Shown here one piece after another: positions 32,497 through 41,245 of a DNA stretch of 64,000 nucleotides. The DNA lies in assembly GCF_010747475.1 (NCBI RefSeq), contig NZ_VSLZ01000005.1, forward strand, positions 62,001-126,000, read 5' to 3'. Origin of the DNA: Halorussus sp. MSC15.2. Its GTDB lineage: Archaea; Halobacteriota; Halobacteria; Halobacteriales; Haladaptataceae. The translations under genes were made by a program, and so were the position numbers. Below the pieces are notes generated by a model. It saw only the letters and a list, made by a program, of their open reading frames with translations, ran no database searches and had not been told where the DNA came from. Within the stretch, counting starts at the first letter, position 1, and each line of letters opens with the position of its first letter.

Positions 32497-33684
32497 ATGA
32501 GAAGTTTCACCGTCGGTCGGGCGTTCGGCATCCCCATCAAACTCGACCTGACGTTTCTCCTCATCCTGCCGGTGTTCGCGTGGCTCATCGGCTCGCAGGT
32601 CGGGCTCTGGGTGGATAACCTCAATCTGTTTCTCGACCCGAGTCTCAGCAGCGAGACGCTCACCGAAGGAAACTTGGAGTGGATACTCGGGGCGGTGGCC
32701 GCCGTCGGCCTGTTCGTCGGGGTCGTCCTCCACGAACTCGGCCACTCGCTGGTCGCCATGCGCTACGGGTTCCCCATCGAGTCCATCACGCTGTGGATTT
32801 TCGGCGGTATCGCCCAACTCACGGACCAGCCAGAGGACTGGCGGGAAGAACTCCTCATCGCCATCGCGGGTCCCGCGGTCAGCATCGCGCTGGGCGTCGT
32901 CTCGTACCTCGCGGTCCTCGTGACTCCGGGCGAGTTTTCGACCGTCAGGTTCCTCTTCGGCTACCTCGCGCTGATGAACTTCACGTTGGCGGCGTTCAAC
33001 CTCCTCCCGGGGTTCCCGATGGACGGCGGCCGGGTCCTCCGCGCGCTCCTCGCTCGCAACCGGGGGTTCTCCGACGCGACCAAGACCGCCGCCGAGGTGG
33101 GGAAACTGTTCGCCATCCTGCTCGGACTCGTCGGCCTGTTCGGCGGTAATCTCATCCTCATCGGCATCGCGTTCTTCATCTACATCGGCGCGACCAGCGA
33201 GGCCCAGCAGACCGTGATGAACGCAGCGTTTCGGGACGTGCGCGTCCGGGACGTGATGACCGGCGTGGACGACCTGCGGACGGTCGAACCCGACACCTCC
33301 GTCGCCGACCTGATGGAGACGATGTTCCGCCAGCGTCACACCGGCTATCCGGTCGTCGAGAACGGCGAACTCGTCGGGATGGTCACGCTCGAAGACGCCC
33401 GGGAGGTACCGGAAGTCGAGCGCGACGCCTACACCGTCGAAGACGTGATGTCCACCGACCTGAAGACGATTCCGGCCTCAGACGACGCGATGTCGGCGTT
33501 CGAGCGAATTCAGGAACACGGCATCGGTCGCCTGCTGGTCATCGACGCCGACGGCGACCTCGCGGGACTGATATCCAGAACCGACCTCATGACCGCCTTC
33601 GACATCATTCAGAAGAGCGGTCGGGCCGACCGTATCACGCCGAGTGACCAGCCCGTTACCGAGCGCGAACAGCCCTCACAGTAA
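32497..33684 (+). CDS. Site-2 protease family zinc metalloprotease with two CBS domains
   Basis: 395 residues. Membrane protease M50: zinc site HELGH at residues 79-83 and the distant Asp176 in NLLPGFPMDGGRVLRALLA, with about six membrane helices up to residue 235. Two CBS domains follow (VRDVMTGVDDLRTVEPDTSVADLMETMF and VEDVMSTDLKTIPASDDAMSAFERI), which usually bind adenine nucleotides and would tune activity. Cuts substrates inside the membrane. ATG 32497 starts at the family N-terminus MRSFTVGRAFGIPIKLDLTF. Divergent from tnpB. Confidence 0.92.
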   Translation: MRSFTVGRAFGIPIKLDLTFLLILPVFAWLIGSQVGLWVDNLNLFLDPSLSSETLTEGNLEWILGAVAAVGLFVGVVLHELGHSLVAMRYGFPIESITLWIFGGIAQLTDQPEDWREELLIAIAGPAVSIALGVVSYLAVLVTPGEFSTVRFLFGYLALMNFTLAAFNLLPGFPMDGGRVLRALLARNRGFSDATKTAAEVGKLFAILLGLVGLFGGNLILIGIAFFIYIGATSEAQQTVMNAAFRDVRVRDVMTGVDDLRTVEPDTSVADLMETMFRQRHTGYPVVENGELVGMVTLEDAREVPEVERDAYTVEDVMSTDLKTIPASDDAMSAFERIQEHGIGRLLVIDADGDLAGLISRTDLMTAFDIIQKSGRADRITPSDQPVTEREQPSQ

Positions 33685-33836
33685 CCGACGCGGCATCACG
33701 GATGGTACGGACTGAAACTGTACGGGGCTAGAGACTCGGAAACGTATTCTTTTCGTAACATCCCCCTACATTCTGATATCATTTCTACATTTATAGTGCC
33801 GATACTCAGGGTCAAGTAAGAGACCTACCTAGGAAA

Positions 33837-33846
33837 TTTTATATAA
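33837..33846 (+). promoter_or_regulatory. TATA box for the lipoprotein-subtilase unit
   Basis: TTTTATATAA centred 27 nt before GTG 33869; strong core promoter with leaderless spacing, supporting the GTG as start. Confidence 0.65.
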
Positions 33847-33868
33847 CATCGGTAGAAAGCCACGCGCT

Positions 33869-34402
33869 GTGACTGATACGCCCGGTGAGACACGTCGCGA
33901 GCGAGGCGACCGTTCGTGGCGATTGACCAGTATCGTAGCGGCGTTGTTGCTACTAACTGCCGGGTGTACTGCGGGTCCGTCCGCGAACCCCTCGGATACG
34001 ACTCCGTCAACCGTGACCTCGGCGACCGCGACGACGACCCCAGACGGACCGCCGACGGACGACGGCGAGAACGCGACGAAGAAACATCCCTCCCTCGATT
34101 CCCGCCTCGTCAGGCTCCTGAACGCGACCAACAGGAGCGCGTACGCGGCGCGTAACGGCCTGACGTTCGGGAACGGTAGCGTCCTCGTCGTCGTCGAACT
34201 CCGTCAGAATCGGACGCTACCTGCCGGGTTCGCCGCCGACGTGCGAACGCGCCACGGCCGCCTCGTTCAGGCCAGCGTCCCCGCTTCGACGCTCCGCTCG
34301 CTCGCCGAGCACACGAACGTGAGCTACGTCCGCCCGCCCCGCCAGCCAGTGACCGAAGCCCCTCCTCAGGAGACCCCCGGAAATGACACGACCCACTCGT
34401 AG
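33869..34402 (+). CDS. Lipoprotein resembling the propeptide of the adjacent subtilase
   Basis: 177 residues from a GTG start at the predicted transcription start. Signal with lipobox SIVAALLLLTAGC (Cys33), Thr/Ser/Pro-rich linker to about residue 75, then a domain ending VLVVVELRQNR ... RHGRLVQASVPASTLRSLAEHTNVSYVRPPRQPV. This aligns with the subtilase N-terminal domain FVTVVLEAES ... RYGDLVRARLPAPAVGTVANASAIQFVRTPRRPE (shared LV-A-P-A, VR, PR-P spacing). In subtilases such domains are inhibitors and folding chaperones. Here a membrane-anchored stand-alone copy overlaps the protease gene by 20 bp, so it may hold or restrain the protease (inference). Confidence 0.72.
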   Translation: MTDTPGETRRERGDRSWRLTSIVAALLLLTAGCTAGPSANPSDTTPSTVTSATATTTPDGPPTDDGENATKKHPSLDSRLVRLLNATNRSAYAARNGLTFGNGSVLVVVELRQNRTLPAGFAADVRTRHGRLVQASVPASTLRSLAEHTNVSYVRPPRQPVTEAPPQETPGNDTTHS

Positions 34403-37400
34403 CTACGCGGCAGTCGCCGTGGTACTGTTGTTGATTACCGCGACGTTCGCGCCCGTCGTGACCGTCAGCGCGTTACCGTCGGTCGGTCCCGGTCCGCCGG
34501 TGACCCACGGCGTGGCCGCGTCGACGGTCGGTAACGACGTGACGACTACCCCGACGGAGACTACTTCGACCACGACGACGGAGACCACCACGGCCACCGG
34601 CGGGGACGGAACGACGACCGACGTCACGGAGACGACCACTTCGACCGCAACGTCCGGTGGAGACGGCCTGCCCGGCATGGAGGACTCGCGGCGGTCGAAC
34701 GAGTCGAAATCGAACCGCAAGGTGTCTTCCCGAGTCGCCGATATCGTGGCGAACGCCGGGTCGGGTTCGACGGACTCCGACATGGTGACCCAGAGTCGGG
34801 ACGGTACGACCTTCGTCACCGTCGTCCTCGAAGCCGAGTCGGGTCGCGGCGACGACGCTGCCGACGCAGTCCGCCGAATCGGCGGCGGCGTCGAACAGCG
34901 TTACGGCGACCTCGTCAGGGCGCGACTTCCGGCCCCGGCGGTCGGGACGGTCGCGAACGCCTCGGCGATTCAGTTCGTCCGCACGCCGCGGCGCCCGGAG
35001 GTGACCGACCTGACCAGCGACGGGGGACTGGGCGACATGAACGTCGGAGGCGTCCACCAGAAAGGATTCAGTGGGGAGAACACCACGGTGGCGGTCGTCG
35101 ACCTCGGATTCAATTCACAGAACTCCGAGATAGCCGACAACGTGGTGAAGACGATGGACACGTACGACGGGGACTTTCAGGACACCTCCAACGCGCACGG
35201 GACCGCCGTCGCCGAACTCATCGTGGATACGGCACCGAACGTCTCGCTCGTCCTCATCGACGTCTCGACATCGATGGGCATCATGGAAGCCGCCGACTAC
35301 GCGGACAACCACTCCATCGACGCGGTGTCGATGTCGCTCGGCTTCCGTAGCGGTCCCTTCGACGGGAGTTCGACGCTCGACCAGCGCATCGCCACCTCGG
35401 TAGACCGCGGGACCCCGTGGTTCATCTCGGCGGGGAACGCCGGCGGCGGGAAGCACCTCGACACCACGTGGAGCGACAGTGACGGCGACGGATTCCTGAA
35501 CTTCGCCGGGGGAGACGAGACGCTGAACGTCACGGCTCCGTGTACCGGGTGTAGCGTTAGCGTCTCGGTCAACTGGGACGACTACCCGGACAGCGACCAA
35601 GACTACGACGTGATACTGTACGACGACAACGGGAACGTCCTCGACAAGAGTCGGACCTCGCAAACCGGGAGCCAACCCCCCGAAGAGTTCGTCTCCGGGT
35701 CCTCGTCGGCGGGGCCGCTACACGTCGCAGTGAAAGCGGAGAGCGCCAGCGGTAACGCTAGGTTCCAGATATTCAGCAACGACGGCACGAGCCTCGAGTA
35801 CAGTTCGAGCGCCACGAGTCTGACCCGCCCGGCGACCGAGGAGAAGGCGGTCACGGTCGGCGCGATGTACTACTACGACGACAACCTCGAAACCTTCTCG
35901 TCGCGCGGTCCCACGGTGGACGACCGACGAGGCGTGGACATCACCGCACCCGACGGCGTCCAGACGACGGTCTACGACCAGTTCTTCGGCACGTCGGCGG
36001 CGACCCCCTACACCGCGGGAGTGGCGGCGCTCGTCGAAGGCGCGACGGAGAGAGACCTCGGCCCGTCGGAGATAGAGAACGCGCTCACGAGTTCGGCGGT
36101 CGAACTGCAGGGCGACGAACCTAACCCGCGGACTGGGTACGGACTGGTGAACGCCGAGGCGGCGGTCGAGGCGACCACCGAACCCGAGGCGTCCGCCCCC
36201 GACAAGTTCGACTTCGGCGCGTTCGACACCGGGAGCGTCGAGTCCGACAACGTGACCGTCGTGAATACCGGGATAGCACCGCTGAACCTGACCGACGTGT
36301 CGCTGTCGGCGTCGAGCGCGTTCACCGTGACTGGCGGCGGGTCTGGCGGCGTCGTTCGACCCGGCGAGTCCCACAACGTCACCGTGGAGTTCGCGCCGAG
36401 TTCGTACGGCGAGAAGTCGGCGACGCTCAGCGTCTCCCACAACGACACCGACGCGTCCCCGACGGAAGTGAACGTCACGGGGACCGGTCTCACGCCGGTC
36501 GCCACCGTCGGCAAGACCAGTGTCGGCTACGGCGACGTCGGAGTCCTCGACGAGAGTCGGTCCGCCGACGTGGTCCTCACGAACGACGGCAACGTTCCGC
36601 TGAACGTGACGACTCTGCAGGTGTCCGGAACCAACGCGAGCGAGTTCCGAATCAGCGACGGCGACGCGACGCCCGTCGTCGCTCCGGGCGAGGGCCACGC
36701 GGTGACGGTCTCGTTCGACCCCGAGACGATGGGGGAGAAGTCCGCCACGCTCTCGTTCGAACACAACGACTCGGACGATTCGCCGACAACCGTCTCGCTC
36801 GCCGGTACGGGGGTGGACGCGAGCGGACCCGTGCTCGCGAGCGCCGCGGCCACCGACGCCACGGACGGTAACGGCGTCATCGCCGACGGTGATACGGTTT
36901 CGATTGGGGTGAACGCGTCCGACGTACTCGGCGACGTGAGTTCGGTGACCGCGAACGGGTCGGCGTTCGGAGTCGGGAACGTCTCCCTGACTGACGGCGA
37001 CGGAGACGGGCGGTACGACGCGACGGTCACCGTGAACGCGTCGGAGGGTACCACAGACGGCGAGTACGTCGTCGAAGTAGCCGCGAGCGACGGCGTCGGC
37101 AACTGGAACGTGACCGCGGCAGGGAGTCTCACGCTCGACACGACGGCCCCCGAACTGACGATAGGAGACCCGGCGAACGGGAGCGCGACCAACGCCAGCG
37201 CGATATCGCTCGTCGGAACGGTCGGCGACGACCACTCGAAGGTCGCCGGAGTCGAGTTCGACGCGAACGGGACGTGGCACGACGCCGCGGTGGACGCGGA
37301 CGGAACGTGGGAGAACACCACCGAAACCCTCGGGAGCGAAGGAACCTACGTCGTCCGCGTTCGAGCGACCGACGTCGCCGGGAACCTCGCTTCGGAGAAC

Positions 37401-39380
37401 GTGACCGTGTTCGTGGACCGAACGAACCCGACGCTCGCCGACGCGTCGCTCGGCCGGACCGGTCAGATTCGGCCGGAGGAGAGCGTCTCGGTGGCGGCGA
37501 ACGCGTCCGACTCGTTCACCGGAGTCGCCGAAGTCGTCACGGGCGACGGTGCGCTCTCGGCGTCGAACGCCGCAGGGAACGAGTGGAACGGGAGCGTCGA
37601 AGCGAACGCGAGTCTCGGGAACCACTCGGTCACCGTCACGGTCCGCGACGCCGCAGGGAACACCGACGAGAAGACGCTCCCGTACGAGGTCGGCGTCCGG
37701 GCGAATCTGACCCCGAGCGACGCCGCGAACGACAGCACGCTCGTCGCGCGCCCGGAACGGGGTGCCGTCGAGAACGTCACCATCGACGCGACCGGCGCGT
37801 CGGACAACGAGTCGCTGATAGCCGGGGCCGCGAGTACCAACCCCACCGGCGTCGCCGCGCCCAACGCGACCGGTCTCTCGTTCCCGCAGGTCGAGACCTC
37901 CGTCGCCAACGCGAACATCTCGAACGCCTCGTTCGCGGTGACGGTGCCGCGGTCCCGCGTCGAGTCGCAGTTCGCGCTGCTGGACACGGTGACGTTCTGG
38001 GTCCACGAGGACGGGACGTGGACCCGGACGAACGGGACGCTGGTCGAACAGAACGAGACGAGTCTCACGTACGCGGTGGCGACGCGTCACTTCTCGACGT
38101 TCGCGGTCACCGCGGATGCGGACTCAACGAAGCCGACGATTTCGTCGGTCGGACCCGCGAGCGATAGCACCGCCGAGAGTCACAACGTGACCGTGACCGC
38201 CGATTACGCAGACGACTACGCGGGCGTGGACCCCGCGAACGTCACCCTCTCGGTGGACGGCGAGGCGGCGACGAGCGAGGCGACCATCGACGCCGACGGA
38301 CTGGCGTACGACGCGAACCTCTCTGACGGGAGCCACAACGTGACGCTCGGCGTGCCGGACCGAAACGGCAACGTCCGGACGCGGAGTTGGTCGTTCGAGG
38401 TGGACACCTCCAACGATGGCGGCGGTGGGGGCGGTGGTGGTGGCGGCGGCGGTGGCGGCGACCCGCCGGAACCGATGGTGCAGGTGAAACTGACCGACGT
38501 GACCGCGGACAGCGTCCGGGCCAAGGTCGTCAGCGCCCGGGCGGGAGCGGCCGGGGAGGTGTCGATAGACGGCGGCATCGGCGCGGGCGCGGTGACCGTG
38601 CGCTCGGTGTCCGTCCGACCGAAGAGCCGAGAAGCGACGTCGCGATTCTTCGTGGACGCCAGCGTCACCGAGACCCCGCCAGACGGTGCGAGCGCGCCGG
38701 ACGTCGCCGCCCTCGGCTACCTCCGCGTGGGGACGACGTACATCTCCGACTCGGCGCTGTCGGCGGTCGGCGTCGAGTTCGCGGTGCCCGCGGACGCCAC
38801 CGCCGCGCCCGAGAACGTCGCGCTTTACCGACTGTCGGACGGCAGTTGGACGCGGGTCGAGACGTCGGTCGCTGGCGAGCGCGGTGGGCGCTACGTCCTC
38901 GACGCGAGCGCGTCCGGAACCGGCCTGTTCGCGGTCGGCGTCGCGTCCGCTGAGACCGCCGTCGCCGACGCGTCCGTGGACGCCGACAGCGTGGCATCCG
39001 GCGAGAGCGTGACCGTCACGGCCACCGTGGAGAACGCGGGGTCCGGGACGGGGACGACGACGGCGGAGTTGACGGTCGACGGGGAGACGGTTCGGACGAA
39101 GCAGGTATCGGTGTCCGCTGGCGGTTCCGAGACCGTCACGTTCGAGGTGACGCTCGACTCGGCGGGCGACCACGAACTGGCGGTCAACGGCGTCCCGGCC
39201 GGGTCGGTTTCGGTCGCCGGAGCCACGACCGAAGCGGGACTGAACGGGTCTGACGAGCGCGAGAGCCGGGCGGACGGAATCGGCAGCGAAGGCGCTATCC
39301 CCGGATTCGGTCCGGTCACTGCGCTCGTCGCGCTGCTCGCCGGACTGCTGGCGGGTCGGTGGGACGGACGTTCCTCGTAG
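34383..39380 (+). CDS. Giant secreted subtilisin-like protease with PGF-CTERM anchor
   Basis: 1665 residues. Sec signal (1-31), Thr-rich linker, propeptide-like domain (about 140-205), S8 catalytic domain with Asp240 (VAVVDLGF), His272 (AHGTAVAEL), oxyanion Asn352 (SAGNAGGG) and Ser538 (GTSAATP). Then two choice-of-anchor-D/Hydin-like repeats (about 605-820), several Ig-like adhesion repeats, a run of 14 glycines at 38418-38459, a PGF-pre-PGF type domain, a CARDB-like domain and a C-terminal PGF-CTERM signal (PGFGPVTALVALLAGLLAG then Arg), processed by archaeosortase in known cases. Surface-anchored protease. Co-transcribed with the preceding lipoprotein. Confidence 0.9.
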   Translation: MTRPTRSYAAVAVVLLLITATFAPVVTVSALPSVGPGPPVTHGVAASTVGNDVTTTPTETTSTTTTETTTATGGDGTTTDVTETTTSTATSGGDGLPGMEDSRRSNESKSNRKVSSRVADIVANAGSGSTDSDMVTQSRDGTTFVTVVLEAESGRGDDAADAVRRIGGGVEQRYGDLVRARLPAPAVGTVANASAIQFVRTPRRPEVTDLTSDGGLGDMNVGGVHQKGFSGENTTVAVVDLGFNSQNSEIADNVVKTMDTYDGDFQDTSNAHGTAVAELIVDTAPNVSLVLIDVSTSMGIMEAADYADNHSIDAVSMSLGFRSGPFDGSSTLDQRIATSVDRGTPWFISAGNAGGGKHLDTTWSDSDGDGFLNFAGGDETLNVTAPCTGCSVSVSVNWDDYPDSDQDYDVILYDDNGNVLDKSRTSQTGSQPPEEFVSGSSSAGPLHVAVKAESASGNARFQIFSNDGTSLEYSSSATSLTRPATEEKAVTVGAMYYYDDNLETFSSRGPTVDDRRGVDITAPDGVQTTVYDQFFGTSAATPYTAGVAALVEGATERDLGPSEIENALTSSAVELQGDEPNPRTGYGLVNAEAAVEATTEPEASAPDKFDFGAFDTGSVESDNVTVVNTGIAPLNLTDVSLSASSAFTVTGGGSGGVVRPGESHNVTVEFAPSSYGEKSATLSVSHNDTDASPTEVNVTGTGLTPVATVGKTSVGYGDVGVLDESRSADVVLTNDGNVPLNVTTLQVSGTNASEFRISDGDATPVVAPGEGHAVTVSFDPETMGEKSATLSFEHNDSDDSPTTVSLAGTGVDASGPVLASAAATDATDGNGVIADGDTVSIGVNASDVLGDVSSVTANGSAFGVGNVSLTDGDGDGRYDATVTVNASEGTTDGEYVVEVAASDGVGNWNVTAAGSLTLDTTAPELTIGDPANGSATNASAISLVGTVGDDHSKVAGVEFDANGTWHDAAVDADGTWENTTETLGSEGTYVVRVRATDVAGNLASENVTVFVDRTNPTLADASLGRTGQIRPEESVSVAANASDSFTGVAEVVTGDGALSASNAAGNEWNGSVEANASLGNHSVTVTVRDAAGNTDEKTLPYEVGVRANLTPSDAANDSTLVARPERGAVENVTIDATGASDNESLIAGAASTNPTGVAAPNATGLSFPQVETSVANANISNASFAVTVPRSRVESQFALLDTVTFWVHEDGTWTRTNGTLVEQNETSLTYAVATRHFSTFAVTADADSTKPTISSVGPASDSTAESHNVTVTADYADDYAGVDPANVTLSVDGEAATSEATIDADGLAYDANLSDGSHNVTLGVPDRNGNVRTRSWSFEVDTSNDGGGGGGGGGGGGGGDPPEPMVQVKLTDVTADSVRAKVVSARAGAAGEVSIDGGIGAGAVTVRSVSVRPKSREATSRFFVDASVTETPPDGASAPDVAALGYLRVGTTYISDSALSAVGVEFAVPADATAAPENVALYRLSDGSWTRVETSVAGERGGRYVLDASASGTGLFAVGVASAETAVADASVDADSVASGESVTVTATVENAGSGTGTTTAELTVDGETVRTKQVSVSAGGSETVTFEVTLDSAGDHELAVNGVPAGSVSVAGATTEAGLNGSDERESRADGIGSEGAIPGFGPVTALVALLAGLLAGRWDGRSS
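38418..38459 (+). repeat. Poly-glycine tract in the subtilase
   Basis: Fourteen consecutive Gly codons of mixed GGC/GGT/GGG type between the Ig-like region and the PGF-pre-PGF domain. A flexible hinge; mixed codons reduce replication slippage. Confidence 0.8.
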
Positions 39381-39402
39381 CCGACTCCCCGCGGTAGGGG
39401 GC

Positions 39403-39408
39403 TTTATC
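39403..39408 (+). promoter_or_regulatory. TATA box for the SRAP gene
   Basis: TTTATC centred 28 nt upstream of ATG 39433, leaderless spacing. Confidence 0.45.
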
Positions 39409-39432
39409 CCCGCGACGGTCCCAGTGGTCACC

Positions 39433-40130
39433 ATGTGCGGCAGAACCTCTCTGTTCGCTCCGCCGGACCTCGTCGCCGACCGCTTCGACGCCGAACCGGT
39501 CCGACCGCTGGAACCCCGATACAACGTCGCGCCCGGACAGCGACATCCCGTCGTCCGCAACGACGACACCGACGCCATCCGGTTCCCGACGTGGGGGTTA
39601 GTCCCCGAGTGGGCCGACGGGTCGCCGTCGTCGGGCCACATCACGCCCGCGCCGGGACGCTGGCCGAGAAGCCGAGTTTCCGCGAGGCGTTCGCCGAGCG
39701 CCGGTGTCTCGTCCTCGCCGACGGGTTCTACGACTGGAAGGAGACCCCGACCGGCAAGCAACCGTACCGCATCGAGCGCGCCGACCGTGACCCGTTCGCT
39801 TTCGCTGGCCTGTGGGAACCTCGGGGCGACGGGGGCGGAACCGACGCCACGTTCACTATCGTCACGACCGAACCGAACTCCGTGGTCGAACCGATACACC
39901 ACCGGATGCCGGTTATCCTGAACCGCGCGGAGGAACGTCGGTGGCTACGGGGCGGTGACGAGGGGACCGATACCGAGGAACTCGCGGACCTGCTCGACCC
40001 CTACCCCGCTTCGGAGATGCGCGCCTACCCGGTCTCGTCGGCGGTCAACGACCTGGACAACGACGACCCGACGGTAATCGAGGAAGTCGCCGCCGAGGAG
40101 GACGTGCAGACCGGACTCGACGAGTTCTGA
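39433..40130 (+). pseudogene. SRAP (YedK/HMCES-type) abasic-site peptidase, broken by one missing base
   Basis: SRAP proteins crosslink to abasic sites in single-stranded DNA through the N-terminal Cys2. ATG 39433 is chosen since it yields MCGRTSLFAPPDLVADRF with Cys2. YNVAPGQRHPVVR and WGLVPEWAD follow, then the frame breaks at about 39643. One extra base turns ITPAP into an INARAGTLAEKPSFREAF reading and continues LVLADGFYDWKE ... PNSVVEPIHHRMPVIL (His motif). Repaired length 232 residues. The Glu of the usual ARAET motif reads Gly, which may be another error or true divergence. Confidence 0.8.
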
Positions 40131-40556
40131 ACGCTGACGTCGGACCCCCTTCGTTTCGAGTGGAGGTTTCTGCGCGACGCGAAGTCGAAAACGGAGAACC
40201 GAACTGCGTCCGCGTCGCAGAACCGAAAGAGGATAGCGAGACTGTACGGCCTCCCGGAACGAGAACTTTCGTGGGAGGGTTGGTGACACGACGGCGGGAA
40301 GCCAACCCGCCACCAGGGCCTCCGGCGTCGCCGGGTCGGGCCGTACCCTTGCACGCTCTGCGCCCAAGTCGCCGGGCGCATCTACGTCTAATGCCCGTTT
40401 CGGACTTTGTTATGGGCCGTGTTCGCACCCGAAGGAGGTGGTTGTAAAGAGTGTAGCAGGTGGCTGAAACGCAGTTCCGGTCCCTCGGGGGACTGCCCGC
40501 TCGCGGTGGGGCGAGTACACGCTACGCGGTACTCGTCGTGTTGCTCGCGGAAGAAG
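40131..40556. other. 426-bp intergenic region before tRNA-His
   Basis: No gene recognised. It contains GC-rich inverted segments (GGCGGG ... CCCGCC at about 40290-40312, GTCCC-TCGG-GGGAC at about 40481-40494). I compared it by eye with SRP RNA and RNase P RNA signatures and saw neither. It may hold a structured RNA or only terminators. Confidence 0.4.
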
Positions 40557-40630
40557 GTCCAGGTGCGAGAATCGAACCCGCGTCTCAGCCTCCACAAGGC
40601 TGAAGGATGGTCCACTACCCCAACCCGGAC
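40557..40630 (-). tRNA. tRNA-His (anticodon GTG)
   Basis: 74 nt on the minus strand. The extra 5' G (-1) that marks tRNA-His is encoded and faces C73. Acceptor TCCGGGT/ACCTGGA with one G-T pair, anticodon stem CAGCC/GGCTG closing loop TTGTGGA with anticodon GTG, T arm GCGGG-TTCGATT-CTCGC. No intron, CCA not encoded. Confidence 0.94.
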
Positions 40631-40654
40631 ACGCAGGTGGTGGTAATGTCCTGC

Positions 40655-40664
40655 GATTAAAATA
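40655..40664 (-). promoter_or_regulatory. TATA box for tRNA-His
   Basis: TATTTTAATC on the minus strand, centred 29 nt upstream of the tRNA 5' end. Confidence 0.55.
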
Positions 40665-40782
40665 CGTTACGACTCTGCGCGATACTGCCAGACGGTGACA
40701 GACGCGCGTCGGAATCGGGGGCGTCGGCGTCGCTCCGGCGACGACACGCTTTTCAGCGCCAGCGCCCTATCCACGCCCAAGC

Positions 40783-41238
40783 GTGGCCGTCACCGACAAA
40801 ACCTACGTCAAGAACCACCGCCAGATTGGCTCCCAGTTGGAGACCAACATCCCCAAGGGAGCCTTCAAGGGGGCGACCCTCGACATGCTGTTTCAGGGCG
40901 AGAACCTCGCGCAGTTGGACGACACGACACAGGAGCGTATCCTCGACTTCGCGGAGGACTTCCTCGACTGCGACTGCCAGAGCAACCCCTACTGCGGGTG
41001 CGCCGAGCGGAAGTTCATGCGCTACCTCCTCGACCTGCGCGAGCAGGGGTTGGGTCCCGAGAGCATCGTGGACGTGATGACCGACGACTACATGGTCTAC
41101 GCCTACCCCGGCGACATCCTCTCGTTCCTCGACAACTCGGTCCGGACCCTCGAAGCGGTCGAGGAGTTGGCCGACGTGGAGGGCGACGACGAGATGGCCG
41201 AACAGGCGCGACGGAAGAAAGAGAGCCTATCCGGATAG
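40783..41238 (+). CDS. Conserved haloarchaeal protein with a cysteine cluster
   Basis: 151 residues from GTG 40783. N-terminal VTDKTYVKNHRQIGSQLETNIPKGAFKGATLDMLFQGE, then a dense cysteine cluster FLDCDCQSNPYCGCAERKFMRYLLDLRE (four Cys in 12 residues) that could bind zinc or an iron-sulfur cluster, and a helical acidic C-terminus. I recognise it as a conserved haloarchaeal protein with a related superfamily-2-like name in some annotations, but cannot give a function. Convergent with the next gene, 7 bp apart. Confidence 0.8.
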   Translation: MAVTDKTYVKNHRQIGSQLETNIPKGAFKGATLDMLFQGENLAQLDDTTQERILDFAEDFLDCDCQSNPYCGCAERKFMRYLLDLREQGLGPESIVDVMTDDYMVYAYPGDILSFLDNSVRTLEAVEELADVEGDDEMAEQARRKKESLSG

Positions 41239-41245
41239 GCTCAGG

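Noticed and set aside
31309-33684. 791-codon frame extending the site-2 protease upstream
   Set aside because: The first 396 codons are antisense to tnpB; the protease begins at ATG 32497.
35718-38090. 790-codon minus-strand frame inside the subtilase gene
   Set aside because: Arg/Val-rich antisense translation of the Ig-like repeats; the + strand carries all the conserved motifs.
40131-40556. Possible SRP RNA or RNase P RNA gene before tRNA-His
   Set aside because: GC-rich inverted segments exist, but the conserved sequence signatures of either RNA were not found by eye.
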